From: Burkholderiaceae bacterium 16 | Lineage (GTDB): Bacteria; Pseudomonadota; Gammaproteobacteria; Burkholderiales; Burkholderiaceae | Length of the DNA stretch: 64,000 nucleotides | Reading direction: 5' to 3' | NCBI GenBank assembly: GCA_000955785.1 | Contig: JYOD01000064.1 | Span: 62,001-126,000, forward strand | Shown: piece after piece, positions 1 through 8,573 of the stretch | Position numbering within the stretch: the stretch's first letter is position 1 | How the letters are laid out: every line of letters starts with the position of its first letter | Translations under genes and position numbers: made by a program | Notes under the pieces: model-generated | What the model saw: only the letters and a program-made list of their open reading frames with translations | Databases searched by the model: none | What the model was told of the DNA's origin: nothing

Positions 1-1230
1 ACGGTGCACGTAGTCTTCGGCTTGCTTGGGCAGGTCGAAGTTGACCACGTGGGTGATGTCCGGCACGTCGATGCCGCGTGCAGCCACATCGGTTGCCACC
101 AGGATGCGCAGGTTGCCGCGGCGCAGCGAGGTCAGGGTGCGGTTACGCGCGCCCTGGGTCATGTCGCCGTGCAGCGCGCCGGCTGCAAAACCGGTATCCG
201 ACAGGCGCTCGGCCAGCGAATCGGCATCGCGCTTGGTCGCGGTGAAAACGATGGCTTGCTTGAGCGTGGCGTCGCGCAGCAGGTGGTCGAGCAGCTTTTC
301 CTTGTGCGACATGTCGTCGGTGAAGTGCAGGCGCTGTTCGATATTGCTCTGGTCGGCGCGGGTCGCGGCGATTTCGATGCGTTGCGGGTCGCGCAGCTGG
401 CGCGAAGCCAGTTGGGCGATGCGGCCGTCCAGCGTGGCCGAGAACATCAGCGTCTGGCGGGTGGCCGGGGTAGCGGCAACGATGGCGTCGATATCGTCGG
501 CGAAGCCCATGTCGAGCATACGGTCGGCTTCGTCGAACACCAGCATGTCCAGCGCGGACAGGTCGATGCGGCCGGCTTCGACGTGGTCGAGCAGGCGGCC
601 CGGCGTTGCCACCAGGATGTCAGGCATCTTGGACAGCGCGGCGAGCTGCTTCGGGTAGGGCATGCCGCCCAGGATGCTGGCGCACACGATGCGGCGCAGG
701 TGGCGGCCGTACTTGGCGGTGGCTTCGGTCACCTGCAGGGCCAGTTCGCGCGTGGGGGTCAGCACCAGCAGCGCGGGTTGCGCCGGCGACGGACGGGGGC
801 GCTTGCCCTTCATGCGCTTTACCGGATCATCGGAACGCGGGCGATTCGGCGAAGCCTTTTCGCTGATGCGCTGGATGGCCGGCAGGATGAAGGCGCCGGT
901 TTTGCCCGAGCCGGTCTGGCTGGACACCAGCAGGTCGCGGCCAGCCAGGAAGGCGGGAATCGCTTGTGCCTGCACCGGGGTCGGCGTGGTGTAGTTCAGT
1001 TCAACGAGGGCGCGCAGGATTGCTTCTTCGAGGCCAAGCTTGGCAAAGCCGTTCTCGGCATTGACGTTAGCGGCGGCGGCAGGCGCAACGGCTTCCGGGC
1101 TGAGCATGGCGTCGAGCTTGTCGAGCGGGCTCGGTTCCTGGATAGCAGGCGTGGCGATGGCGGCGGCTTCGGTCGATGCGTCGGCGGCGGAGGCAAAAGC
1201 TTGCTCCGCACGAATGTCGTGCTGGGTCAT
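1..1230 (-). CDS. DEAD-box ATP-dependent RNA helicase (3' end outside window)
   Basis: RNA-unwinding ATPase of superfamily 2, cytosolic, acting in rRNA maturation or mRNA turnover. Read on the minus strand from ATG at 1230, 410 codons run open to the window edge. After a low-complexity N-terminus of about 60 residues rich in Ala come the Q motif, Walker A SQTGSGKT (about residues 104-111), PTREL, TPGR, DEAD (233-236) and SAT, then the second RecA domain with ATDVAARGID. The window ends at the HR of motif VI, so the C-terminal tail that would separate RhlE, SrmB and DbpA is missing. A long plus-strand open frame over this gene is its antisense shadow. Confidence 0.95.
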   Translation of the reverse strand, partial: MTQHDIRAEQAFASAADASTEAAAIATPAIQEPSPLDKLDAMLSPEAVAPAAAANVNAENGFAKLGLEEAILRALVELNYTTPTPVQAQAIPAFLAGRDLLVSSQTGSGKTGAFILPAIQRISEKASPNRPRSDDPVKRMKGKRPRPSPAQPALLVLTPTRELALQVTEATAKYGRHLRRIVCASILGGMPYPKQLAALSKMPDILVATPGRLLDHVEAGRIDLSALDMLVFDEADRMLDMGFADDIDAIVAATPATRQTLMFSATLDGRIAQLASRQLRDPQRIEIAATRADQSNIEQRLHFTDDMSHKEKLLDHLLRDATLKQAIVFTATKRDADSLAERLSDTGFAAGALHGDMTQGARNRTLTSLRRGNLRILVATDVAARGIDVPDITHVVNFDLPKQAEDYVHR

Positions 1231-1660
1231 GTCGTAGTTTTCTTTAAATGCATGGCACCCCATGCCGAACTAGCGAACAGGGGCGGGCGCAGTGCAAAGT
1301 CTTAAAAAGGCTTCGGCGCCAATCGGTGAGGCCGTTACGACAGACACAGCTGACAGTACGGCGGCAGGCAGGGCGACACCGGGCACAAGGCCGGGCGCGC
1401 GGTCCCTGGCAGGCAAACAGCTCTGTAGAGCTATTCAACAGGATCGGAGACGAGGCGACGTCGGTGAGAAATGCGTTCTGTCGGGTATCACCACTTGGCC
1501 TTGATTCAACAACTTTAAGGCAGGCCAGCCGGCGGGACCGGGGAGCAGAGCTTGAGAGCGGGGGCGGTATCGCCTGCCGGAAGAAACCGGTAGACGTGTT
1601 GCACAACTCACAGTGCGAACTCACGGCGCGAATTATAGCAGAAACAAAAGTAAGTTTGTT
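1231..1660 (-). promoter_or_regulatory. Promoter and long 5' leader of the helicase gene
   Basis: On the minus strand a perfect TATAAT box lies at 1637-1632 in an A+T-rich island; no good -35 is seen. Transcription from about 1625 would give the helicase mRNA an untranslated leader near 395 nt, with no convincing coding frame in it. Long leaders are known for cold-shock DEAD-box genes such as E. coli deaD (csdA), where they carry autoregulation. That role here is inference. Confidence 0.45.
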
Positions 1661-1753
1661 GCACTGCGATAGAAATTACTTTGAGGTGCTGAACGGCGAT
1701 TTTTGAGGCTCATTGGGCGCTTTTCATGGGATTTGCCGGTTCTGCATTCGGTA

Positions 1754-1781
1754 TTGCATCCGCGGGCCGCCTGCCTATACT
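1754..1781 (+). promoter_or_regulatory. Sigma70-type promoter
   Basis: TTGCAT at 1754-1759 and TATACT at 1776-1781 are separated by 16 nt. The start would be near 1788. It reads into a stretch without a convincing ORF that ends at a strong terminator at 2064. Confidence 0.5.
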
Positions 1782-1787
1782 GAATCC

Positions 1788-2064
1788 GTCGGGCGCATCG
1801 ATGCCCGGCAAGGTGGCGGACCAATGAGAACCTGCTGACCTTCCTCGGCGCTTTGCTTTAAGTGCTGCTAGCCGCTGATATCGCAGCAGTCGGCGTCATT
1901 GCCAGCTTTCCTTCGGCTCTCCGGGTGGTCCGGAGGGACGTCCGCGTCATGGGCGGAATCATGGGAAAACCTGCTTGCACGGCTGTTGCCGCGATAGCGC
2001 CGGCGTTGACCTGGATGGTCCGGACCGTCCGCAACCAGCCCGCCAGTGTACTGGCGGGCTTTTT
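1788..2064 (+). ncRNA. Candidate structured non-coding RNA, about 277 nt
   Basis: The stretch runs from a promoter at 1754-1781 to a 10-bp terminator hairpin at 2037-2060. Inside are several possible hairpins (around GCTGC/GCAGC at 1863-1890, CTCCG/CGGAG near 1918-1935, and a repeated CATGGG at about 1949 and 1968). An 86-codon frame here reads straight through the terminator and has no recognisable protein. It does not match what I know of 6S, tmRNA, SRP RNA or RNase P RNA. Class unknown. Confidence 0.35.
2037..2064 (+). terminator. Rho-independent terminator
   Basis: A perfect 10-bp stem (2037-2046 with 2051-2060), loop TGTA, then a T tract to 2064. Confidence 0.85.
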
Positions 2065-2221
2065 CGTTGGTGCTCCGGGTTTGGGGCGCCTCAAGCGCTA
2101 CTCCCGGCCTCCGCCAAGCTGACCCATATGTTGCACGGGTAATCCATTGATACCTTTGCTAACAGCCGGAAATCCCGCGTCAAGTTATTCTCGAGCCTGA
2201 AACCGACAAAACGAGATAGCG

Positions 2222-2608
2222 ATGACGAGAAGGGTTCTTTTGTGCGCGGCCGCTGTAACTGGCTTGATGGGCGCACTGGGCATGGCGCCTGCGGCACATG
2301 CGCAGGTATCGGTCAATGTGTTGATTGGCGTGCCGCCGCCGGCCCCCGTCTATGAAGTTGTTCCCGTGGCGCGCCCTGGCTATGTCTGGGCGCCCGGCTA
2401 CTGGGACTGGGATGATCGCGGCCACAAGCACAAATGGAAGAAGGGCAAGTGGGAGCGCGAGCGCGCGGGCTATGTCTACGAGGCGCCGCGCTGGGTGCAG
2501 GCGCGCGATGGCTGGGTGCTGGTGCCCGAGCGCTGGGATGGCCGGCCGGGCAAGAAGGACAAGGGCTATCACTGCCCGCCGGGACACGCCAAGAAAGGCG
2601 AGTGTTGA
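2222..2608 (+). CDS. Exported WxxGxW-repeat protein
   Basis: Small 128-residue envelope protein of unknown function. A signal peptide covers about residues 1-27, cleaved after AHA. The mature part carries aromatic-Gly repeats of the YxWxxGxW type: YVWAPGYWDW near 58-67 and related WxxxxW units further on, then a Lys-rich C-terminus with two Cys. Proteins with these repeats are common in Burkholderiaceae and are thought to be periplasmic or outer-membrane associated. It stands alone between the terminator at 2064 and the attachment region that begins after 2630. Confidence 0.75.
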   Translation: MTRRVLLCAAAVTGLMGALGMAPAAHAQVSVNVLIGVPPPAPVYEVVPVARPGYVWAPGYWDWDDRGHKHKWKKGKWERERAGYVYEAPRWVQARDGWVLVPERWDGRPGKKDKGYHCPPGHAKKGEC

Positions 2609-2630
2609 GCAGGGCGGTGCCTTCGCATTG

Positions 2631-2665
2631 AGGTTTTTGATATACTCCGGGCCTGCTCCCGGATC
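2631..2665 (+). repeat. 35-bp direct repeat, left copy
   Basis: Matches 10206-10240 at 33 of 35 positions, same orientation. It contains TATACT and lies 42 nt before the partial tRNA sequence at 2708, so it may be the original promoter region of the tRNA-Arg gene. The other copy is inside the integrase coding region. The rest of the gap 2609-2946 holds the attachment repeat at 2708-2721 and no gene. Confidence 0.7.
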
Positions 2666-2707
2666 GGCGCCGCCAAGGCGCATCGGCATGTCCGCGGAGT
2701 CTGACCT

Positions 2708-2721
2708 CTCGCCGTAGTTCA
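2708..2721 (+). repeat. Attachment repeat (attL) of the small integrative element
   Basis: Fourteen bases identical to the 5' end of tRNA-Arg at 10447-10460. After 2721 the match stops, so this is a tRNA fragment left by integration. The integrase is next to the other copy. Confidence 0.65.
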
Positions 2722-2946
2722 CGGTGTGGAATGATGGCCTAAGTGCTTGAATATTTGGGCATTCAAGGTTTGCTGTAGCAGATTTATAGCAACGCAAATT
2801 TGCTCGTCTGGCTCTTCGCCTTCTGCAACTGGTCTGGAGGAACGATCCAGCAATCAGCTAGCACATCCTCCTTGTGAAGGGCACTGCTCTCCAGTTTGTC
2901 ATGCGAGAATGGCCCGAAATTCGTGAGAACAGAAGGGGGCGGCGAA

Positions 2947-3537
2947 GTGATTCCAGATTTCAATGCGTCCGGCGTGCTGCCGCCCTACGTGGGGGAGACG
3001 CCCGGCGGTTCATCTGCCGACATGTCGCCCTATGATGTGTCCCTGCTCCAAGTCGTTCAGCGTTTCGCTACAACGCAGGTGCGAAGAAAGATCCTTCGCG
3101 GTCTCCTAGACTACAGGGAGGCATTGCGCAATATTGGGTTAACCGATGGCTTCCAGTGGTTAGACGGGAGCTTTGTGGAGGATATCGAGTCTTCTGCCCT
3201 TGCGCGAGCACCGAATGATATCGATATCGTCACATTTTTCCGGCGGCCGGACCAAGCCAAATCGCCCGCGGACTGGTCGGCATTCGTGCGATTGAACACC
3301 AATCTCTTCCAAGACCGAAACGCGGTGAAGGAGCAGTACTCGTGCGATGCTTTCCTTGTTGACCTCGATATCAGACCAGACCTGATTGTGGACCACACGA
3401 GGTATTGGCTTGGCCTCTTCTCACATCAGCGCACATCGGGTATGTGGAAGGGAATGGTGCGAGTGTCGCTCGATGGAGGCGACGCGCAGGCGCTCGACCT
3501 GCTGAACGAGATGGGTGAAGACGATGAAGAAGCTTGA
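2947..3537 (+). CDS. Nucleotidyltransferase-like protein (DUF6932 type)
   Basis: Hypothetical protein of 196 residues. GTG at 2947 is preferred because a GGGGG-rich ribosome site at 2931-2940 precedes it and the protein then opens with IPDFNASGVLPPYVG, the usual start of DUF6932 proteins; an upstream TTG at 2896 is less likely. The motif GSFVEDIE followed by NDIDIVTFF resembles the GS...D-x-D metal site of nucleotidyltransferases such as MNT-type proteins. It overlaps the next gene, which implies translational coupling. Function is not known; a toxin-antitoxin or defence role is inference from the motif and the mobile location. Confidence 0.65.
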   Translation: MIPDFNASGVLPPYVGETPGGSSADMSPYDVSLLQVVQRFATTQVRRKILRGLLDYREALRNIGLTDGFQWLDGSFVEDIESSALARAPNDIDIVTFFRRPDQAKSPADWSAFVRLNTNLFQDRNAVKEQYSCDAFLVDLDIRPDLIVDHTRYWLGLFSHQRTSGMWKGMVRVSLDGGDAQALDLLNEMGEDDEEA

Positions 3538-4477
3538 GCTCAGCAGTCTGCAGGCAGATCTGGCTTCTATTAATGCTTTGCTCAAGAAGCATTCGGAAGC
3601 CGATGACCCGCTTGGTTGGTATCAATTCTCCGAAAGAAAGCGCGAGCTCGAAGCAGCCATAGCAGCTCTGGCCAACACACATCCAACGGAAGCCCAAGTG
3701 GCTCTTTTCTTTGGAGGTGCTCCGGTCAAGGGCTCCAGGGGAATTCTTGCCGACTTTGCTGGCCAGGCTCTTGACACGTTCCAAGACCTTGTTAACAAGC
3801 GTCTATCCACTCTTGGAGGGCTCGCGCTGCGTGCCCGTGGGCCAGTCCGAGGGCGGGCCGATGCGCAACTCTTGATCACGGACATAGTAAGAGGCTCGGT
3901 AGGCTTTGTTCTGCAAGAGGCGTCGGACATGCAGAGGCTAGTCGATACTCCTCTCAAGGATGCCGTCGACCAAGCGACTGAACTTCTCTCGCATATCGCC
4001 TCAACTGAGGAGGAGGTATTTGAGTCGGCGAGCGATGAGTTGGACGATAGAACTCTCATCACGATGCAACGTCTATTTAAATTGCTCGATGAAAGTCGCG
4101 CAACGCTCAGGGTTGTCGATGGCGAGAAGGACTTTCTTTTGGACTCGCGCGCAGTTAGCCGTGCCAGACAGCGGGTCGAAGCCATACAGATTGAAGAGCG
4201 CGACGATACCGTGGAGGGTTTCTTGTTCCTGCTGCCTGAGACGAGACGTTTCGATCTGACGAATGATGCAGAAGGCATTCAACTGCTGTATCGGGGCATG
4301 GTTGATAGAGGGGCTTTGCCGGCTGCACAGGCCGAAGAGGGCGTGGCCTTGCCCTTGCTCCCCCTCTCCGCGATCGTCGGCAGGCGATGGCGTGTCACGT
4401 TGCATAGGAAAGACGTGAGCCAGCGTGGTCGTGTGCGAACTTCGTACACTCTAGTTCGCCTGGTCGAACCCCTTTAA
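3524..4477 (+). CDS. Unknown partner protein with helical N-terminus
   Basis: Not recognised. 317 residues if read from ATG at 3524; a GTG at 3515 would add three residues. The N-terminal 60 residues look like a coiled coil (KKLELSSLQADLASINALL and a Glu/Lys-rich stretch), then comes a Gly/Arg-rich segment (about 75-110), a helical middle, and a C-terminal basic domain ending near RRWRVTLHRKDVSQRGRVR. It overlaps the nucleotidyltransferase-like gene by 14 nt, so the two are very likely one functional unit. It converges on the gene ending at 4590. Confidence 0.6.
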   Translation: MKKLELSSLQADLASINALLKKHSEADDPLGWYQFSERKRELEAAIAALANTHPTEAQVALFFGGAPVKGSRGILADFAGQALDTFQDLVNKRLSTLGGLALRARGPVRGRADAQLLITDIVRGSVGFVLQEASDMQRLVDTPLKDAVDQATELLSHIASTEEEVFESASDELDDRTLITMQRLFKLLDESRATLRVVDGEKDFLLDSRAVSRARQRVEAIQIEERDDTVEGFLFLLPETRRFDLTNDAEGIQLLYRGMVDRGALPAAQAEEGVALPLLPLSAIVGRRWRVTLHRKDVSQRGRVRTSYTLVRLVEPL

Positions 4478-4589
4478 GATCTTCTGATAGACGCGTAGGC
4501 TCAACCACCTAAATTGGTTCTCCGCCTCTCATCGCGGCCGCGGTGAGCTCGCCGATAATCCCAAGAATTGCCACACGGCGACTGCTCCA

Positions 4590-6293
4590 TCACACTCCCA
4601 TCAGTTTTCGTGGGAAACCATGAAGCTTCAACACTCCGCCAAGTCGATCAATTGGGTCATTTTCCACAGCTTGTGTGCAAACGTCGTGGAGAGTGGTTCG
4701 GCCGGCCGCAAGAAAATCATAATTTTCCGCAAGCAACTTCATTGCCATTCGGAAGCCAACGTTAGAGTCGGATTGAAGGAGTAGGGAGAGCCAGTCGTCC
4801 GCGGACGCCTTATTAATGGAGGCTTCATGTGATGGTCCCCACGATCCCTTAATAAGTATCCTTTCCATTGAAACTTCAAGTGATGGAGGGGGATTCGATT
4901 CATCGTGGACTAGCGTCGCAGCATTGTGCAACCGCTGGTCTAAGTCGGCCAGAGATCCATAGGCCTCATCAGTCGAATAGTTGAGTTTATTCCGAGTGAC
5001 ATTGTCGCACCATTGAGCGATAAATTCCTCTTGGAGGTGCGCTGCGTCTATTCTCTGGAGACCAGTCAAAAATGCCTGGGCATTCTGCAAATTCAAGAGA
5101 TAGCCGTGGGGAATCAGTTCGATGGCCTCATCCACCATTGCTTGTGTAGAAATGGCCGGACTCCAATAGATATTAGAGATCCACGTTGTCAGTCGACGAC
5201 TTATGCTATCCACCGCGTACTTTTCTTCGATTTCGCCAATCTGTCTTTCCCAATCGACCTCGTCGCTGTGGCCAGTGCGAAGAAAGTTAACGATAGAGTC
5301 TTGAAATGCGCTATGCGGACTGAGTCGAATCGGGATTTCGCGCGCTGCCTTTAGGAGAGGATCGGTGTTCGGGGTTGACCCCGCAAAACTCCAGGTTCGC
5401 TTCGCTTTCAGGAACGCTTCAGCCGTCATGCCTGGTAGCAATCCACTGTGATGTGCCACGGTCAGTACCGCTATGTCGGTGGTCAGCTCAAGAGCGACGT
5501 CGTCGGATATTGTGCGATCTCCGAGAATTGCTTTGATGGCACGAGCTGCCCGCTGCGCAATACGGATGTTCCGGCAATTTGTCTCCAGCCAAGCGTTGCG
5601 AGCATTTGCAAACCGCTTGGAAGGCAAATCGGCCGCCACCGCGTCTATCGCGTTAGCACAGGATGTTTGTAGCGCTAGCTCAACATCTATCGTCTTCTCA
5701 TAGAACTCCTGCCATTTCGCTTGCGCGGCGCCGATCAGATTCTCGGTGCTCAGAATCACGATAACTCTGCAGGCGGCACCACGGAGATCGTCAATCACTC
5801 CCATGATGCTCTCCATCGGCAACGCCCCTGTGGCGCGTTCGAGATCATCTAGGACAACAACGTTCCCAGCCAACATGCGGTCGACAACCCTGTCACCCAC
5901 TAAGTCTCCGACGATCTTCGCGGCCGCCCCGACGAGGCCATTTGAGCCAGAGGCAGTATCGAGTACTTTTGATAGGGGGGCAGATAAGTTCTGCCAGACG
6001 CCTTTCAACTGCTGACCTTCCTGCTCATCCAGATGCATCAGACTGAGTGCCAGACCTCGCTTAATCTGAGCGGAATCCTTCGCGCCAAAGAGCGAGAGGT
6101 AACCGTGCTTGATTCCCTCCTCCTTCGCGAGTTCTCGCCAGAGATGCGTTTTTCCAGAGCCCCAGACCCCGGAGAGTGCAATTACGCTGTAGGAGGGGTT
6201 CCTCAGCAACTCCGTGAGGTTCTTCTTGGTTGTTTCTCGGTCCATAAATTTGCCTGGTTCATAGATTTTTAGTCGTTGGATATTGTATGTCAC
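4590..6293 (-). CDS. KAP/STAND-like P-loop NTPase
   Basis: 567-residue ATPase. Walker A is GVWGSGKT (42-49) and Walker B is NVVVLDDLER (144-153); the DDLER ending is typical of KAP and STAND NTPases. The large C-terminal half, probably helical, has no family I can name. The start is GTG at 6293 with a weak ribosome site; ATG at 6245 is an alternative. It follows the channel-like gene by 85 nt on the same strand, so both may be co-transcribed. Such NTPases on mobile elements often act as sensors or switches in anti-phage systems, which is inference here. Confidence 0.75.
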   Translation of the reverse strand: MTYNIQRLKIYEPGKFMDRETTKKNLTELLRNPSYSVIALSGVWGSGKTHLWRELAKEEGIKHGYLSLFGAKDSAQIKRGLALSLMHLDEQEGQQLKGVWQNLSAPLSKVLDTASGSNGLVGAAAKIVGDLVGDRVVDRMLAGNVVVLDDLERATGALPMESIMGVIDDLRGAACRVIVILSTENLIGAAQAKWQEFYEKTIDVELALQTSCANAIDAVAADLPSKRFANARNAWLETNCRNIRIAQRAARAIKAILGDRTISDDVALELTTDIAVLTVAHHSGLLPGMTAEAFLKAKRTWSFAGSTPNTDPLLKAAREIPIRLSPHSAFQDSIVNFLRTGHSDEVDWERQIGEIEEKYAVDSISRRLTTWISNIYWSPAISTQAMVDEAIELIPHGYLLNLQNAQAFLTGLQRIDAAHLQEEFIAQWCDNVTRNKLNYSTDEAYGSLADLDQRLHNAATLVHDESNPPPSLEVSMERILIKGSWGPSHEASINKASADDWLSLLLQSDSNVGFRMAMKLLAENYDFLAAGRTTLHDVCTQAVENDPIDRLGGVLKLHGFPRKLMGV

Positions 6294-6377
6294 GAAGCAT
6301 TCTACGTTTCAAATCTGAATCTTGAAAATGCGCTTAGAGTGCTGCCACGGAGCGTTGCGTACACCAATTATCAGGTG

Positions 6378-7682
6378 TTAGTTGGATCTCATTGATTCGA
6401 TCCGTTTATTCAGGAGAAAGACGAGCGCCCCTAAGCTCACATAGCCAAGGGTGGCTTCTATCATTGTCAATATCCTCGTGGTGCTGTTTGATGGCTTCAC
6501 GTCTGAGAAGCCGGCGTTGACAAAGGTTTTGAAGCTATATTCGACTAAGTCAAAATACTTGTTTTCTTCGCTAGGGAATAAGAAGCCATGTTTCATGAAA
6601 ATATAAAGACAGGAAAATGCAATGATAACGGTGGCTATGGTGGAAAAAAATGCTACAAAAGAAGTCCAGAAATTTGTGGAGATTGCAATCAGAACCGAAT
6701 AGAAGGGGGTTCGTTTCTCTGTTGCAGTAAACGAGCGAAATCTCCCTAGGTTTCCTTCGCACCACAATACATAATCTCGAAACGCTGCGTTGTCGTGTCG
6801 AGTGAGGTTGTGTACGTCGATGTAGACAGGATCGCACCAGCGCTTCTCTGTAAAGTAGCGCCCATCTTTGTGGCGCGCACATGCCCAGAGGAATTTCAGC
6901 ATCTCAATATACGTAATTCGCTTGAATTTTACCGACCCGGGCATGTCTTTGTCGCTAAAAGCGAGCATATTAAGTTTTGAGTTTGAAAAATCAACTGTAT
7001 TGATAGTGGTACCCTCAAAGACTATTTGACCAATGGCGCATGTATCGAATAGCGCATTAGTTAGATTGCAATTGGTGATTTGAATGTTTCCCAGGGTGCA
7101 GCGTGTAAATGTCGCGCGAAAGAAGGATCCATTCTGCAATATTAAGTTGTTGATATTTATGCCTTCTATCGGTATTCCATGGAGGTTTGCGTATCCAGAG
7201 ATGGTTTGGCCTATTGGAATAAGGGTCTGCAGGTCATGTACCAGGTAATTATTTCCCTGATATGTGAACGAAATGCTCTGAAAGTCAACCACAAACCGAG
7301 TCGACGGGCTCTCGCCCATACGGAAGCGTCGCTCGATCTCCAATTTTGCGCCAGCCGAGTGCTGGATTAAATGGTTACATACCGCTTCCTTTGCCGCGAT
7401 TCCAGGCGGCGTGTACCAGCGAAGAGTCAATGCCAAGGTGGAGGCTCGATTATCTGTAAATCCCTTGTTTACGATATCCCATAGCCGTCTCTGAGCGATG
7501 TACTGAGTAGCCAACTCTTCTGGCGAGCGCCATCGAACTCCTGCCCGTGCGAGTCTACGAAGCGAACCCGTGTCTACGCCCGGAATCTCGGCTGGAGTTG
7601 GGGTCTGGCACAACCATAGGAAGAGGGATACTAGGACGCCTGGGACAGCGATAGGGAGAGTAATAAATACCAATTCTGTCAT
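6378..7682 (-). CDS. Pentapeptide-repeat membrane protein with ion-channel-like C-terminus
   Basis: 434 residues. A membrane segment lies at about 3-23. A middle region (about 172-240) has repeated pentapeptide-type units (ININNLILQNGSFFRATFTR and following), expected to form a right-handed beta helix. The C-terminus has a hydrophobic helix (about 335-362), a loop YSFKTFVNAGFSDVKPS placed like a pore helix and filter, and a last helix (about 408-426). This is the two-TM Ion_trans_2 plan, but the filter reads NAGFSD instead of TVGYGD, so K+ selectivity is doubtful. Paired with the NTPase at 4590; it could be the membrane effector. Confidence 0.65.
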   Translation of the reverse strand: MTELVFITLPIAVPGVLVSLFLWLCQTPTPAEIPGVDTGSLRRLARAGVRWRSPEELATQYIAQRRLWDIVNKGFTDNRASTLALTLRWYTPPGIAAKEAVCNHLIQHSAGAKLEIERRFRMGESPSTRFVVDFQSISFTYQGNNYLVHDLQTLIPIGQTISGYANLHGIPIEGININNLILQNGSFFRATFTRCTLGNIQITNCNLTNALFDTCAIGQIVFEGTTINTVDFSNSKLNMLAFSDKDMPGSVKFKRITYIEMLKFLWACARHKDGRYFTEKRWCDPVYIDVHNLTRHDNAAFRDYVLWCEGNLGRFRSFTATEKRTPFYSVLIAISTNFWTSFVAFFSTIATVIIAFSCLYIFMKHGFLFPSEENKYFDLVEYSFKTFVNAGFSDVKPSNSTTRILTMIEATLGYVSLGALVFLLNKRIESMRSN

Positions 7683-7880
7683 TTTGCGAACGTATGGTGA
7701 CTATGCGAGAAACGGGTCGGATTGAGGCGCTGTGAGGGGGGGGCGGTCACAAGGCGGAGATTTTGACCTGCGCGCGCGGCGCCGGCGCGGCGTCCATCAG
7801 TTCGGGCGGGAGAGAAGATGTGTGGGCGGCAGTCCTGCAGCGTACACATCAATGAGCAAGGGCAATCGTTTCGTGCCAAT

Positions 7881-7908
7881 AAAAAAGCCCGCTTGAGCTG
7901 CGGGCTTT
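7881..7908 (-). terminator. Terminator after the 7929-8962 gene pair
   Basis: Stem AAAGCCCGC (7884-7892) with GCGGGCTTT (7900-7908); on the minus strand it ends in a run of T. The gap 7683-7928 otherwise shows only a G8 run near 7736 and no gene. Confidence 0.75.
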
Positions 7909-7928
7909 GAACAATATCGAACTGTCGT

Positions 7929-8573
7929 CTAGGCTAACGACTCACGTCCGAACGCGCGAGTGTAAGAGCACCGTTCAATAAAGTCTTCCTTGAAAATTGC
8001 ATTTCCAACGGAAGTACTTGAGGCCGAAAATGTGCGCGACAGCGTACGCTTGACACCCGAAATTGTGCCGCTCACGCTATTGATTCCGGCAGCGCCGACT
8101 TTTTGGCATAGCTTCATCAATCCCATCGCCAGAAATACTGGGAAAACGATTGTCGTTGCAATCATTAGTGGCCCCGACGACGAAACGATGTAGCTAAGCA
8201 AGATCTGCACCGATCGATGGCGAACATCCATAACAAACGCTTGCTGCGCGGGGTTGCTTCCTCGCAGATGTTTTTCAACTCGTTGCTTGAGCCATTCTTG
8301 TGCCTCGGCTTTATCACGGAGAGAGGCCTGCATTACAATAAACTGTGAAAAAGAGTGTTCTTCGGTGAGCCGAAGATGTCCATTCAGCAGGTCTCGCAGA
8401 TGCTGGTACAGTGGGGTGTCCAAATTCCAGCCTTCACTTACGAAGCGTGTGCGTACTTCATCCCGCAGATCGAATAGCTGGTCGCGATGATGATCTAATA
8501 GTGACGGGCGGACAATGAATACCCACATTGCAATTATGAGAAGTAAATTTATGCCCAGAAGCATTTGTGTCAT
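7929..8573 (-). CDS. Membrane protein of unknown function
   Basis: 214 residues, not recognised. A membrane helix at about 5-23 is followed by a long helical stretch rich in His, Arg and Leu, then a second hydrophobic region (about 128-155, split by SSSGP) and a Ser/Thr-rich tail. Its ATG touches the stop of the upstream gene (TAATG), so the two are translationally coupled. A strong terminator follows the stop. It sits between the integrase and the channel/NTPase pair as a separate cargo module. Confidence 0.6.
   Translation of the reverse strand: MTQMLLGINLLLIIAMWVFIVRPSLLDHHRDQLFDLRDEVRTRFVSEGWNLDTPLYQHLRDLLNGHLRLTEEHSFSQFIVMQASLRDKAEAQEWLKQRVEKHLRGSNPAQQAFVMDVRHRSVQILLSYIVSSSGPLMIATTIVFPVFLAMGLMKLCQKVGAAGINSVSGTISGVKRTLSRTFSASSTSVGNAIFKEDFIERCSYTRAFGRESLA

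Noticed and set aside
4..1305. 433-codon plus-strand open frame
   Set aside because: It is antisense to the helicase gene, whose motifs are clear. The Gly/Arg/His/Gln-rich product is typical of a high-GC shadow frame.
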